Below, piece by piece: positions 36,913 to 46,262 of a stretch of 64,000 bases of DNA. Each line of letters opens with the position of its first letter. Position 1 is the stretch's first letter. The notes under the pieces are model-generated. The model was not told the origin of the DNA. It made no database searches and was given only the letters and a program-made list of their open reading frames with translations. Source of the stretch: Laceyella sediminis (GTDB taxonomy: Bacteria; Bacillota; Bacilli; Thermoactinomycetales; Thermoactinomycetaceae); the NCBI RefSeq assembly GCF_003003125.1, contig NZ_PVTZ01000007.1:1-64000 (forward strand), written 5' to 3'. The translations under genes and the position numbers were made by a program.

Positions 36913-38199
36913 TTACCTCCGATCCAGAATGCGGACGGCCTTTCCTTCACTACGTGGCAATGATCCTGGCATCGTCACGCGCACACGGACAGAGACACCT
37001 AAATTTTCTTTCAGCGCCCCCTCCAACCGTTTGGTCAACGCTGAAAAATCGACGAGATTAAAAGAAGATTCCAACACTTCCACTTCAACCGTCAACCGAT
37101 CCATCGATCCTTCTTTTTCTACAACAAGCTGATAATGAGGGCTTAATTCGGGCTGGGCCATCACGATGGGCTCAATCTCCATCGGAAACACATTTACTCC
37201 CCGGATGATCAACATGTCGTCGATCCGCCCTTTGACGCGGGACATCCGGCGGTGTGTCCGCCCGCAACGGCAGGGTTCGCTCGTGACACTAGCCAAATCC
37301 CCCGTCCGGTAACGGAGGACAGGAAGCGCTTCTTTGGTCAATGTGGTGAACACCAGCTCACCCACCTCGCCCTCCGGCAGAACTTCTTCGGTGTGCGGAT
37401 CAATCACTTCCACCAAGAAATGGTCTTCGGCGATGTGCAAGCCCTCTTTTGCCTGCCAGCACTCAATGGCCACTCCCGGTCCGACCACTTCTGACAAGCC
37501 ATAAATGTCCACCGCATGAATGCCCCACAACGCCTCCAATTCCTGCCGCATCTCTTCCGACCACGGTTCGGCACCGAAAATCCCCACTTTGACTGAGCTG
37601 TTGCGGGGATGTTTGCCCGCTTGTATCATCGCTTCGCCCAGGCTCAAAATAAATGAGGGCGTTCCCGCGATCACGCGGGGGCTAAAATCTTCAATCAACG
37701 TCCACTGTCGCATGCGCCCGCCGCCAGAAACCGGCACCGTGACCATGCCTAACCGTTCGGCGCCGGCATGCATCCCTAATCCTCCCGTAAACAAGCCATA
37801 CCCATAAGCATTGTGAAATACATCTCCTGGCTGGCCTCCAGCCGTCACCAGCGCCCGCGCACACACTTCACTCCACAAGCGCAAATCGCGTTCAGTATAA
37901 CCGACTACCGTCGGCTTCCCTTTCGTTCCCGATGAAGCGTGAAGGCGGCGCACGTCGGCGAGCGGCGTGGCGAACAATCCAAACGGATATTGGTCACGCA
38001 AATCCGATTTGCGGGTAAACGGCAACCGCGTGAGCTCGGCCAAACCGCGAAATGACTCGGGGTCAATGCCGGCTTGTTGCAGCTTCGACCGATAAAATGG
38101 CACATGTGCATACACGCGACGCACCGTTTCCAACAAGCGCCGTTCCTGCAACTGAGCCAACTCTCGCCTCTCCATCGCCTCCACTGCGGGTTGGTACAT
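36913..38199 (-). CDS. paaK: Phenylacetate--CoA ligase PaaK
   Basis: 428 residues, the family size. The AMP/phosphate loop HASSGTKGKPT, the acceptor motifs DIYGLSEV and YRTGD, and CRCGRTHRRM followed by GR.DDMLI match PaaK. It activates phenylacetate with ATP and CoA, the entry step of the pathway. ATG at 38199 after AAAGGAGTTGG. Preceded by paaD. Confidence 0.95.
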   Translation of the reverse strand: MYQPAVEAMERRELAQLQERRLLETVRRVYAHVPFYRSKLQQAGIDPESFRGLAELTRLPFTRKSDLRDQYPFGLFATPLADVRRLHASSGTKGKPTVVGYTERDLRLWSEVCARALVTAGGQPGDVFHNAYGYGLFTGGLGMHAGAERLGMVTVPVSGGGRMRQWTLIEDFSPRVIAGTPSFILSLGEAMIQAGKHPRNSSVKVGIFGAEPWSEEMRQELEALWGIHAVDIYGLSEVVGPGVAIECWQAKEGLHIAEDHFLVEVIDPHTEEVLPEGEVGELVFTTLTKEALPVLRYRTGDLASVTSEPCRCGRTHRRMSRVKGRIDDMLIIRGVNVFPMEIEPIVMAQPELSPHYQLVVEKEGSMDRLTVEVEVLESSFNLVDFSALTKRLEGALKENLGVSVRVRVTMPGSLPRSEGKAVRILDRR

Positions 38200-38216
38200 G
38201 GCGCCAACTCCTTTGA

Positions 38217-38678
38217 TCACACTTTTTTCATGCCTTCAAACGGTTGCCGACAACGCGTGCAATAATAGATTGCGCGGCAGGCCGTCGGACCGAACAAATT
38301 CTCCACCTGCCCCTTTTCCTCCCCACAATATGGGCAAGATGGCAGCTCATCCAGCTGCGAACCAGGTGGTGCGATCCCAAACTCCTTCAGCTTCCGCGCG
38401 CCCTCCGCAGTGATGCGTTCACTCGTCCATGGGGGGTCGAAGACAAAGTCAACTTCTACTTCAACGGAAGCGTCCGGCTCAGACAATTGGCGAACCACTT
38501 GCTTGCGGATCAAGTCCAGCGCTGGGCATCCCACAAAGGTTGGCATCATCTCGACATGCACCCGCCCCGGCATCACCTTCACCCGCTTGACCATCCCCAT
38601 CTCTACCACACTCACTGTGGGAATCTCCGGGTCTTTCACTTCTTGCAACCGCTTCCAACATTCCGCTTCCGTCACCAT
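38217..38678 (-). CDS. paaD: 1,2-phenylacetyl-CoA epoxidase subunit PaaD
   Basis: 153 residues. A MIP18/DUF59-type N-terminal domain (EVKDPEIPTVSVVEMGMV) and a C-terminal cysteine cluster (CPYCGEE...CRAIYYCTRC). PaaD is needed for maturation of the di-iron epoxidase. ATG at 38678, after AGGTGGTGAAGG; a GTG at 38690 is possible. Lies directly after paaC. Confidence 0.92.
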   Translation of the reverse strand: MVTEAECWKRLQEVKDPEIPTVSVVEMGMVKRVKVMPGRVHVEMMPTFVGCPALDLIRKQVVRQLSEPDASVEVEVDFVFDPPWTSERITAEGARKLKEFGIAPPGSQLDELPSCPYCGEEKGQVENLFGPTACRAIYYCTRCRQPFEGMKKV

Positions 38679-38683
38679 TTCCT

Positions 38684-39481
38684 TCACCACCTCGCTACAG
38701 GGTCAAGGCGGTACACTTCCGTCATCGTCTTCAGCAACTGGGCCAATGCGGGGTCATGCTGCCCCAGCCGGCCATCGCGCCCGCTAAGTGGAATCTCCCC
38801 CGGCCAGAGAAGGCCCGCTTGGCCAAAAACGACTTTCACCTGTTCTTCCCAGCGCTTCTGGCATTCGGCGGAGCCAAATGCGATGATCCCAAACCGCAAC
38901 AGCGTTTCCTCATCCGCATCCCCAAAGGAAAAGAGGTCATCCAATTGCGGCCATAGGCGCACTGCCGCTTCCTCTAGGTATTGTCTCGCTTCACCGCCCG
39001 CTTTGCCCATGCGGACCACCCATGTCTTCATATGCAACAAATGATACGCCTCTTCCCGCTGGATCTTCGCCACCCCGTGCCTGAGCGGCAGGTAACTGGA
39101 TTGGCGCATCGCTTCCAGTCGGATCCCATCAAAAATGTCGTAGAGGGTGTGGCGGAGAATGGAGTATGCCCAATCGCCATTTTCCTGTTCCACCAGCTTG
39201 GCGTTGCGCCGTTCGTGGCTCTTTCGGGCAAAGGCCAGCCTATCGGGATCAGGTTCACCCAATTCATGCAAGAGCTCAAAGTAGAAGGCGGCATGTCCCA
39301 CTTCATCTTGCGCAATCGAACTAAATGCGACATCTCCTTCAATGTCAGGGCACAGTCCCAGCCACTCCGAGTCCCGATGGCCCAATGTCAATTCATCGTC
39401 GGCCAACTGAGTGATCCACCGGACCAATGCCTGGTGATAAGTTGGATGCTCACGAGCCTGATGGGCGTCTTTGATGTCCAT
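38684..39481 (-). CDS. paaC: 1,2-phenylacetyl-CoA epoxidase structural subunit PaaC
   Basis: 265 residues, a ferritin-like helical subunit. AQDEVGHAAFYFELL and QREEAYHLLHMKTW keep the family pattern, although PaaC is considered the structural, non-catalytic partner of PaaA. ATG at 39481 follows GAAGGAGGG; the paaB stop lies inside its 5' end (32-bp overlap). Confidence 0.93.
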   Translation of the reverse strand: MDIKDAHQAREHPTYHQALVRWITQLADDELTLGHRDSEWLGLCPDIEGDVAFSSIAQDEVGHAAFYFELLHELGEPDPDRLAFARKSHERRNAKLVEQENGDWAYSILRHTLYDIFDGIRLEAMRQSSYLPLRHGVAKIQREEAYHLLHMKTWVVRMGKAGGEARQYLEEAAVRLWPQLDDLFSFGDADEETLLRFGIIAFGSAECQKRWEEQVKVVFGQAGLLWPGEIPLSGRDGRLGQHDPALAQLLKTMTEVYRLDPVARW

Positions 39482-39836
39482 TCCTTCTCCCTCCTTCGCT
39501 CCGCCGCTCCACATAAGCCACGATTTCCTCCAATGTTAGCGCTTTCTCTTTAAACATGCGCCACAGCCGTCCGTTTTCGGTGTACCCGGACACTTCACGA
39601 TAACTCCGATCCAATTCGCGTCCCAACCACTCTCCATGTTCAGAAACAGCGGTGATCTGGTCCCGGGGAACCACCCACAGGCTGACCACTTTCTCCCGCC
39701 GCAAGAAGTTTTCCCGCGCCATCTGCGCTGCCACATCGGCGGAAGGGGCCAGCAAGTTGCCCACATGGACATGATGATCTAGATGCGTCCGCTGCACAAA
39801 TACCTCGAAGACGCCATATTCCATTTTTTCAGTCAT
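39450..39836 (-). CDS. paaB: 1,2-phenylacetyl-CoA epoxidase subunit PaaB
   Basis: 128 residues. VFVQRTHLDHHVHVGNLLAPSADVAAQMARE.F.RRE is the PaaB signature, with SLWVVPRDQIT following. PaaB bridges the PaaAC dimers. The C-terminus (SEGGRRNGHQRRPSGS) is a basic tail arising from overlap with paaC and is longer than usual. ATG at 39836 follows GAGGTGGGATCAA. Confidence 0.92.
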   Translation of the reverse strand: MTEKMEYGVFEVFVQRTHLDHHVHVGNLLAPSADVAAQMARENFLRREKVVSLWVVPRDQITAVSEHGEWLGRELDRSYREVSGYTENGRLWRMFKEKALTLEEIVAYVERRSEGGRRNGHQRRPSGS

Positions 39837-39847
39837 TTGATCCCACC

Positions 39848-40801
39848 TCACACCGCATGCATCAAAGCCCGGGAGCGAATCATCGCTTCACGCACCCAGA
39901 GTTGACCTTCGTGGGCGCGACGGCGCAACGCCATCCGCTCCTGCGATTTGGGACCCATACAGTCGCGCACAATCCGGCCAAATTTCTCCCAATCGGGCTC
40001 CGAATAGCGCCAGCACTTCTCTGTCTCGTCATAACGCAACTGCGGATCGGGCACCGTCAAGCCCAGCGACCAGATGCGCGGGACATACTTGTCCAAAAAC
40101 TTTTGCCGCAACTCCTCATTCGTCTTAATGCGTATGCGGTAATGAAGCATACGCTCAGCCGCCGGGGTGACCTCTTTGGGGCCGAAAAAGAACAGCAACG
40201 ATTCCCACCAGTAATTAACGGCCTCTTGCAACATCTCCCGTTGCGCTTCTGTTCCCATGGCCAGCGCCAAAATGATGTTCTCTCCATGTTGCATGTGAAA
40301 GCTCTCTTCGGCACAGATCCGCTTCAACACCCGGGCGTAAGGAGCGTAGGAGGTTTCTAGGAGCGCTGCTTGGTTAATGATGGCTGCCCCGTCGACCAAC
40401 CAACCGATCACACCCGCATCTGCCCAAGTACGAGCTTCCATGTGAAAGACATTGTGAAATTTCACCCGTTGCCTGTAAATGTCGGAAATAAGCTCTTCAC
40501 GCGTTTTGCCCCACGGGGCGCACAAATCCTCGGCGACGCGCAACAGCAACTGCCCATGGCCCATCTCATCTTGCACCTTGGCCATGATCGCCAGTTTGCG
40601 CCGCAAGCTGGGAGCCTTGGGAACCCACTCTTTCTCCGGATATGCACCCATGATCTCACTTACTGCATGCATGTGGATCAATTTGACTAGAAGTTTGCGG
40701 TATTCATCCGGCATCCATTCAGTCGCCTCGATCTTCTCTCCGCGTTCGATTCGCTCCATGAACGAACAGTAATCTTGTTCTTGCAAGCCTCTCCCTCCCA
40801 T
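39848..40801 (-). CDS. paaA: 1,2-phenylacetyl-CoA epoxidase catalytic subunit PaaA
   Basis: 317 residues. Di-iron ligands are visible in MAKVQDEMGHGQLLL and ICAEESFHMQHGEN, and the start WMPDEYRKLLVKLI is typical. It epoxidises the ring of phenylacetyl-CoA using O2. ATG at 40801 lies 2 bp after the regulator's stop (TAG-GG-ATG), so regulator and enzyme are coupled; a TTG some 15 bases inside is an alternative start with GGGAGGGAGAGG upstream. Confidence 0.93.
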   Translation of the reverse strand: MGGRGLQEQDYCSFMERIERGEKIEATEWMPDEYRKLLVKLIHMHAVSEIMGAYPEKEWVPKAPSLRRKLAIMAKVQDEMGHGQLLLRVAEDLCAPWGKTREELISDIYRQRVKFHNVFHMEARTWADAGVIGWLVDGAAIINQAALLETSYAPYARVLKRICAEESFHMQHGENIILALAMGTEAQREMLQEAVNYWWESLLFFFGPKEVTPAAERMLHYRIRIKTNEELRQKFLDKYVPRIWSLGLTVPDPQLRYDETEKCWRYSEPDWEKFGRIVRDCMGPKSQERMALRRRAHEGQLWVREAMIRSRALMHAV

Positions 40802-40803
40802 CC

Positions 40804-41376
40804 CTATCTCACAAATCCGTGCAGCATCAACGCTACAAACCGATCTGCGATTTCTTCGGCACTCAACCCGCCATCTGGGCGGTACCATTGGTAAATCCAG
40901 TTGCCCACCGATAAAATCAACAGACGGGCGAATTTCTCATCTTGCAATTGGAAGATCCCTTCTTGCACACCCTCCGCCAAAATGGCCGACCACATGCCTT
41001 CATATTGGTCCCGCTTTTCCTGAATCTGCTCAAACCGCTCACCCGTCAATGCCTTCCATTCATGGAAAAACACCGTGGCCGCTTCAAGATTGGCTTCCAC
41101 CACTTGGATGTGCGCGCGAACGGCTTGCTTCAGCTTCTGCTTGGCCGTGACCCGGCTCTCCACGATCGGGGCCAACGATTGCAAGAAAGCATCCGCCCCC
41201 CGATTGGTGATCTCAAACAACAAATCTTCCTTGGTATTGATATGAGCATACAAGCTGCCCGCCAAAATTCCACAAGCTTCGGAAATATCACGAATCGTGG
41301 TGCCATGGTATCCTTTTTGGCTGAACAAGCGACAAGCGATGGCTAGGATTTCTTCTCTTCTCCCTTTTTTTGGCAT
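40804..41376 (-). CDS. paaR: TetR-family repressor of the phenylacetate operon
   Basis: 190 residues. N-terminal helix-turn-helix (RREEILAIACRLFSQKGYHGTTIRDIS..CGI..GSLY.HI) and a variable ligand domain. It is the promoter-proximal gene of the operon and lies 18 bp from a perfect 16-bp palindrome overlapping the promoter. It probably represses the operon until phenylacetyl-CoA binds, as the PaaR repressors of Gram-positives do. Effector and operator are inferred. Confidence 0.88.
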   Translation of the reverse strand: MPKKGRREEILAIACRLFSQKGYHGTTIRDISEACGILAGSLYAHINTKEDLLFEITNRGADAFLQSLAPIVESRVTAKQKLKQAVRAHIQVVEANLEAATVFFHEWKALTGERFEQIQEKRDQYEGMWSAILAEGVQEGIFQLQDEKFARLLILSVGNWIYQWYRPDGGLSAEEIADRFVALMLHGFVR

Positions 41377-41394
41377 AGCTAAATCCTTTCTTTA

Positions 41395-41446
41395 AAACAA
41401 GCGCTTGTTTGTTTTTATCGTAATAGAATATTCAGAGTTTTGTCAA
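41395..41446 (-). promoter_or_regulatory. Phenylacetate operon promoter and TetR operator
   Basis: On the minus strand TTGACA (41441-41446) and TACGAT (41417-41422) are spaced 18 bp. Downstream, overlapping the expected transcript start, is the perfect palindrome AAACAAGCGCTTGTTT at 41395-41410, a likely binding site for the adjacent regulator. Confidence 0.75.
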
Positions 41447-41932
41447 GGTTTTATGAGAATTTGATCATAACTTCCCTACAAAACGGGTATTAATCTATTA
41501 CAGCATTAACATACGCCAGCCGATCCCTTCCATCCACCGCAGGCTTAACCGATACCATCGGCCTAGACAAGTTGTGACTTACATGCGTTTTAATGAATGA
41601 TTTTCCCATCTATTCTAACCAACTCTCTAGGCCGAATTTCAATCAAAAAGGGTGCACCCCACAACGGAATGACGTGAAAAACTACTCTTATTAATGTATA
41701 AAAATATTCGCATAAATTGGGTTATTTATGGTAATATGAATATACAACCCCATTTTTTTCAACGATTTAACCCATCTTTTGGATGGAGAGATATGGATGG
41801 TGGGGTGCAACGAGTAACCCCTTTGCACCTGGGCTCACCGCCCTCCCAAGATCGGTTTTTCACCTATCGACACGGATGCAAACAAGATTGGCAGGCTTCC
41901 AACTTGACCAAATACAGAAAGGAGTGGCTTTC
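41447..41932. other. Long intergenic region
   Basis: Nearly 490 bp without a supported gene. It contains the imperfect inverted repeat at 41559-41634 and an AT-rich segment near 41690-41750 that may hold the promoter of the next gene. I see no tRNA, riboswitch or coding signature. Confidence 0.4.
41559..41634. repeat. Imperfect inverted repeat with CTAG in both arms
   Basis: CGGCCTAGACAAGTTG at 41559-41574 is opposed by CAACTCTCTAGGCCG at 41620-41634, 14 pairs with one bulge and one mismatch, around a 45-bp centre. No T-run follows. Could be a small mobile-element remnant or an RNA hairpin. Confidence 0.4.
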
Positions 41933-42829
41933 ATGCATAGCCACAGGCCATTTGACACACCACTCCCTTCCAAAAATTGGCTTAATGAGTTAAAGCGAAA
42001 TCCTTTAAGTTATCAGGTCTTAAATAGTAAGACGTTTATTAATAAAAAAATTAAACTTGCCGATTGGACATGCTTTCTTCATCACGACCATTATCTCAGC
42101 AAACATGAACTGATGCGCGTGGTGAAACAGCAACGCCGCCACACGCCGCGCACACGCATTTCCACCGCATCCATGGAATTGATCGTTCACATGGACAGCC
42201 ACGCGTATGAACGTTGGACAGAGCGGATCAGTCCTTGCCCAAGTCTCTCCCTGCTGCGAATCAGATTACAACAGCTCCTGCATTTGGGCCGCATTACCTT
42301 GTCACCAAAAGGCTGGGGCTTCATCGACCAAGACATTTTGTTTGGTTATAAAATCATCGATCATAAATTGATCATCCAAACATTCCTCGGCCGCGTTTCC
42401 CTTGTTCCCGCCCTCAACAACTACAAAGCGGTTCGCCGCTTCATCTCAACCCAACACGACCGGCTCGATTTGACGATCGCGCCCCATGTCTTACAACAAC
42501 AACATCCGCCATTGATCCCCAAAGAACGCGTACAATTCAGCGGCAACCGCAATCGCTATGTGCTGGAAGAATATGCGTTCACCTTGCCCAATGGGCGCTT
42601 GAGCACCCTCTTTCTACTGGAAACGATCAAAGATTACAATTCCAGCTTCCAACTCATCGACCCCACCAACCCCCATGGCCCCAAACTATTCCGCAGCGTA
42701 TTATATTTCCTCCTTGAACAAGGCTATCAGGAATTCGTTTTAGAACATGTGCTCTTTCATAAGCAGGAAGCATTTTTGACGGCGTTCAACAAACGATTAG
42801 CAGAAGGGGAATTGAAACACATTGTATAA
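41933..42829 (+). CDS. Hypothetical protein, about 298 residues
   Basis: I do not recognise the family. ATG at 41933 follows AAAGGAGTGG and the gene ends in a terminator, so it is a real gene. The protein is basic, with RR.HTPRTRIS and many His/Arg/Gln, and has no signal peptide or membrane helix. The middle reads HMDSHAYERWTER and IDQDILFGYKIIDHKLIIQTFLGR, suggesting beta strands. The 'H..aYeRW.eR' pattern recalls small domains of Bacillus proteins that bind nucleic acid, but that is only an impression. Confidence 0.55.
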   Translation: MHSHRPFDTPLPSKNWLNELKRNPLSYQVLNSKTFINKKIKLADWTCFLHHDHYLSKHELMRVVKQQRRHTPRTRISTASMELIVHMDSHAYERWTERISPCPSLSLLRIRLQQLLHLGRITLSPKGWGFIDQDILFGYKIIDHKLIIQTFLGRVSLVPALNNYKAVRRFISTQHDRLDLTIAPHVLQQQHPPLIPKERVQFSGNRNRYVLEEYAFTLPNGRLSTLFLLETIKDYNSSFQLIDPTNPHGPKLFRSVLYFLLEQGYQEFVLEHVLFHKQEAFLTAFNKRLAEGELKHIV

Positions 42830-42831
42830 AT

Positions 42832-42868
42832 AAAAGCGATGTCCCGCTGACGACATCGCTTTTTCCAG
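42832..42868 (+). terminator. Terminator of the 41.9-kb gene
   Basis: AAAAGCGATGTC pairs with GACATCGCTTTT, followed by T-rich sequence. Bidirectional A/T flanks also serve the converging lplJ gene. Confidence 0.8.
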
Positions 42869-42925
42869 TGTCAATAGCAACTATCTTCTTTCCGGGTGTG
42901 GTGCCAAGGACGGCGTGTTTGGTCA

Positions 42926-43918
42926 TCAATACACCAAGTCGATGAATTCCTCTTTGGTGATGTCACCAAAATAATGCTTCACATCCACATCTGCCAACGC
43001 TTTCTCGATGGCATCCCGGTCATACCGAACCCCTGCCAAGCGCTGTTCAATATCGGCCACATCACCCACACCAAAGAAGTCCCCATAGATTTTGCACTGG
43101 CGGATGACGCCTTTTTCCCCGACATCGAGGCGGATGTCAATCGATCCGATCGGGAACCGCTTGCTGTGTTGGACGTTGAATTCTGGCGACTCGCCGAAAT
43201 TCCAATCCCAATTCCGGTAACGCTGGTCGGCTATTTTTTCAATCTCGGCCCAATCTGCGGCGGTTAGTTCAACCTGCGGGACCGGTTGCTTTCCAGCGAA
43301 GATGTGCGTCAATAGCACCTGCCGAAAGTCCTGGATGGACATCGGTTCCGCCAAGTAATCCACCAGATTAGCAACCCGGCTCCGCACCGATTTGATCCCT
43401 TTGGATTCGATTTTTTCCTTCTTCACTTGCAGTGCTTTAACCACTTCTTCGATATTGACGTTAAACATCAGCGTGCCATGGCTGAACATACGTCCCCTCG
43501 TTGAAAATTGGGCGTTGCCGGACACTTTCTTCCCATCGACCAAAATATCATTCCGCCCGCTCAATTCGGCTTTGATGTTCAAACTCTCCAGTGCGGAGAT
43601 GACCGGCTCTGTAAACTTGCGGAAATTGGCGAAGCTCTTGCCATCGTCTTTGGTGATGAAGCTGAAGTTGAGATTGCCCAGATCATGGTACACCGCCCCG
43701 CCTCCGGACAGCCGGCGCACCACGTGAATGCCTTTCTCCCGTACATAATCGACATTGATTTCTTCCACTGTGTTTTGATGTTTGCCGATAATGATGGAAG
43801 GTTCATTGATATAAAACAGGAGATACGTCTCCTCAATATCTAAATGCTTGAGTGCATACTCTTCTATCGCCAAGTTGATCCGCGGATCGGTGATGTTCCG
43901 ATTGTCGATGAATAACAT
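42926..43918 (-). CDS. lplJ: Lipoate--protein ligase
   Basis: 330 residues. VRRLSGGGAVYHDLGN is the lipoyl/biotin-ligase signature; GRNDI.VDGKKVSGNAQ and SHGTLMFNV follow, then a C-terminal accessory domain. It attaches lipoate to E2 and GcvH proteins with ATP. ATG at 43918 follows TGGAGGAACG. Size equals Bacillus LplJ. Confidence 0.95.
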   Translation of the reverse strand: MLFIDNRNITDPRINLAIEEYALKHLDIEETYLLFYINEPSIIIGKHQNTVEEINVDYVREKGIHVVRRLSGGGAVYHDLGNLNFSFITKDDGKSFANFRKFTEPVISALESLNIKAELSGRNDILVDGKKVSGNAQFSTRGRMFSHGTLMFNVNIEEVVKALQVKKEKIESKGIKSVRSRVANLVDYLAEPMSIQDFRQVLLTHIFAGKQPVPQVELTAADWAEIEKIADQRYRNWDWNFGESPEFNVQHSKRFPIGSIDIRLDVGEKGVIRQCKIYGDFFGVGDVADIEQRLAGVRYDRDAIEKALADVDVKHYFGDITKEEFIDLVY

Positions 43919-44097
43919 ATTTCGTTCCTCCACTCTTGTTGCGTTCATTGTATAGGATAACCCTGGACGCCCTCCGCTTACAAGGGAGCCGGGATGATAG
44001 CGTGCTTCCTAGGGAATTCCTTCATGCCAACACCAGAAAAATCATGTAAAATGATTGCATATCATGTCGAGCTATGCTTTGTAAGTGGGTGAATCGA

Positions 44098-46239
44098 GTG
44101 TCAATCGAACAAGCGGAACTACTCCTGCAAAAATTTTATGGTTATGCTACATTCCGTCCGGGACAACGCAAAATCATCCAGAGCATCTTGGCTGGGCATA
44201 ACACGATGGGCATCATGCCGACTGGCGGCGGCAAATCCATCTGCTACCAAATTCCGGCGCTGATGTTTCCTGGGATTACCATCGTAATTTCCCCTTTGAT
44301 TTCCTTGATGAAGGATCAAGTGGACGGCTTAAAGCAACTAGGCATTTCCGCCACATACATCAACAGCACGCTACAACCCCATGAGATCGACCAGCGCATT
44401 GAAGCGCTCCGATCCGGCGAAGTCAAATTGCTCTACATCGCTCCTGAGCGCTTAGAATCAGAGCGCTTCCAAACCATTTTCGAGACATTGCCGATCTATT
44501 TGGTTACCATCGACGAAGCGCACTGTATCTCGACGTGGGGACATGACTTTCGCCCTAGCTATCGCTCCATGGCTGAACGCTTGCTGACATTGCCGCGCAG
44601 GCCGTTGATCGCCGCCTTAACCGCGACGGCCACGGTAGATGTGCGCGACGATATCGCCAATTTGTTGCAAATCTCGCCAAAGCATATTTTCTCGACTAAG
44701 CTGGAACGGGACAATCTTTCGTTTTATGTCCACCGCGACGGGCAAAAACGTGAATTCATCACGCAATATTTACGCGATCACCCAGGGCAGACTGGCATCC
44801 TATATTGCTCCACCCGCAAAGAAGTAGATCAGTTGCATCGCTATTTGAAAGAGGAAGGCTTTCCTGTCGCCAAATATCATGCAGGCATGAGCGATCTGGA
44901 GCGCAATCGGGCCCAAGAAGCGTTTTCCTATGACCGGATTCAAACCATCATCGCTACCAACGCGTTTGGCATGGGGATCGACAAATCCAATGTCCGCTTC
45001 GTGATCCATTATAATCTGCCCCGCAACCTGGAATGTTACTATCAGGAAGCGGGACGGGCTGGCAGGGATGGCGACCGGAGCGAGTGCATCCTGCTGTTCT
45101 CGCCGACGGACATCCAAACGCAAAAATACCTGATCGACCATTCCGAGATGACTCCAGAGCGCAAAACGCTGGAACTTAGCAAATTACGGTGTATGGTGGA
45201 TTATTGCTTTACCGATGAGTGTTACCAGCAAGCATTTATCCGGTATTTTGGCAGTGATCATCCCTACACTTGCGGCACCTGTGGCAATTGCCGCAAAAAG
45301 CTGGGCGAAGCGGAAGACCGCACCATTGATGCGCAAAAAATCTTCTCCTGCATCAAACGCATGAATGAACACTTCGGCTTCACCGTGGTGTCCAAGGTGT
45401 TACGCGGGTCCAAAAACAAGCGCATTCTCAGCTGGGGGTTGGATCGCCTCTCCACCTACGGCATCATGAAAGACCAAACCGAAAAAGAAATCATCCAGCT
45501 TTGCCACCAGCTGGTGAGCAACCATTACCTCACCCTGGATCTGTCGCATCCCAGCGTGCCCGTTGCCAAGCTGACACCACTGGCGATCGACGTCTTAAAA
45601 GGTTCCCGGCGCGTATTGCTCCACCGTGAAGAAACACGCACACCGACGGTTGAGCCCAGCCGAGGTTCCCTGCTGTTCGAAGAACTGAAAGCACTCAGGA
45701 AATCGATTTCCGAGCGGGAACAATTGCCGCCATACATCATTTTCCAAGACAGCACGCTCAAAGAGATGTGCCGCCGCTTGCCGATCACCGAACAGGAGAT
45801 GCGAGCCATCCCCGGTGTGGGCGAGCTGAAATACGCCAAACACGGCCATGCTTTTCTGGCCTTGATTCAAAAATACGTGGACAAGCATGGGCGCAGACGA
45901 ACAGCTTCTGCTCCCGAACAGTCAGAAAAAGAACAGAGCCACCTGCTCACCTACCGTTTATTCCAAGAAGGGAAAACGATCGATGAGATCGCCAAACTGC
46001 GGCAATTGACGCGGGGAACGATTGAAGACCATCTCATCCGCGCCGGCCTAGACGGCCATCCGCTGGATTGGGACGCCTTCATCCCTGCCCGCTGGGAAGC
46101 ACTGATCATGCGCAAAATCGACGAGTTAGGTGCACACAAACTCCGTCCGCTCAAAGACGCGTTGCCAGACGAGGTAGACTACATGGCTATCAAAGCAGCC
46201 ATCTTAAAAAAAGAGCTGGCCGAACTGCAAACGCAGTGA
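44098..46239 (+). CDS. recQ: ATP-dependent DNA helicase RecQ
   Basis: 713 residues from a GTG start at 44098 (ATG at 44074 is an alternative). Motif I MPTGGGKS, DEAHCIS, SATYI-type helicase motifs, QEAGRAGRDG, then a zinc-binding CGTCGNC region, an RQC-like winged helix, an HRDC domain (LFEELKALRK...PGVGELKYAKHG) and a C-terminal helix-turn-helix (LTYRLFQEGKTIDEIAKLRQL). It unwinds DNA in recombination repair. The HTH end is common in Bacillales RecQ. Confidence 0.95.
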   Translation: MSIEQAELLLQKFYGYATFRPGQRKIIQSILAGHNTMGIMPTGGGKSICYQIPALMFPGITIVISPLISLMKDQVDGLKQLGISATYINSTLQPHEIDQRIEALRSGEVKLLYIAPERLESERFQTIFETLPIYLVTIDEAHCISTWGHDFRPSYRSMAERLLTLPRRPLIAALTATATVDVRDDIANLLQISPKHIFSTKLERDNLSFYVHRDGQKREFITQYLRDHPGQTGILYCSTRKEVDQLHRYLKEEGFPVAKYHAGMSDLERNRAQEAFSYDRIQTIIATNAFGMGIDKSNVRFVIHYNLPRNLECYYQEAGRAGRDGDRSECILLFSPTDIQTQKYLIDHSEMTPERKTLELSKLRCMVDYCFTDECYQQAFIRYFGSDHPYTCGTCGNCRKKLGEAEDRTIDAQKIFSCIKRMNEHFGFTVVSKVLRGSKNKRILSWGLDRLSTYGIMKDQTEKEIIQLCHQLVSNHYLTLDLSHPSVPVAKLTPLAIDVLKGSRRVLLHREETRTPTVEPSRGSLLFEELKALRKSISEREQLPPYIIFQDSTLKEMCRRLPITEQEMRAIPGVGELKYAKHGHAFLALIQKYVDKHGRRRTASAPEQSEKEQSHLLTYRLFQEGKTIDEIAKLRQLTRGTIEDHLIRAGLDGHPLDWDAFIPARWEALIMRKIDELGAHKLRPLKDALPDEVDYMAIKAAILKKELAELQTQ

Positions 46240-46262
46240 TCCGTCCCATTGCACCCAACACG

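Noticed and set aside
27677-40772. Many open frames of 60-260 codons on the strand opposite the phenylacetate operon and the ABC-class ATPase
   Set aside because: They are shadows of GC-biased codons in real genes. They have no ribosome binding sites, are Pro/Arg/Ser-rich, and do not match any motif.
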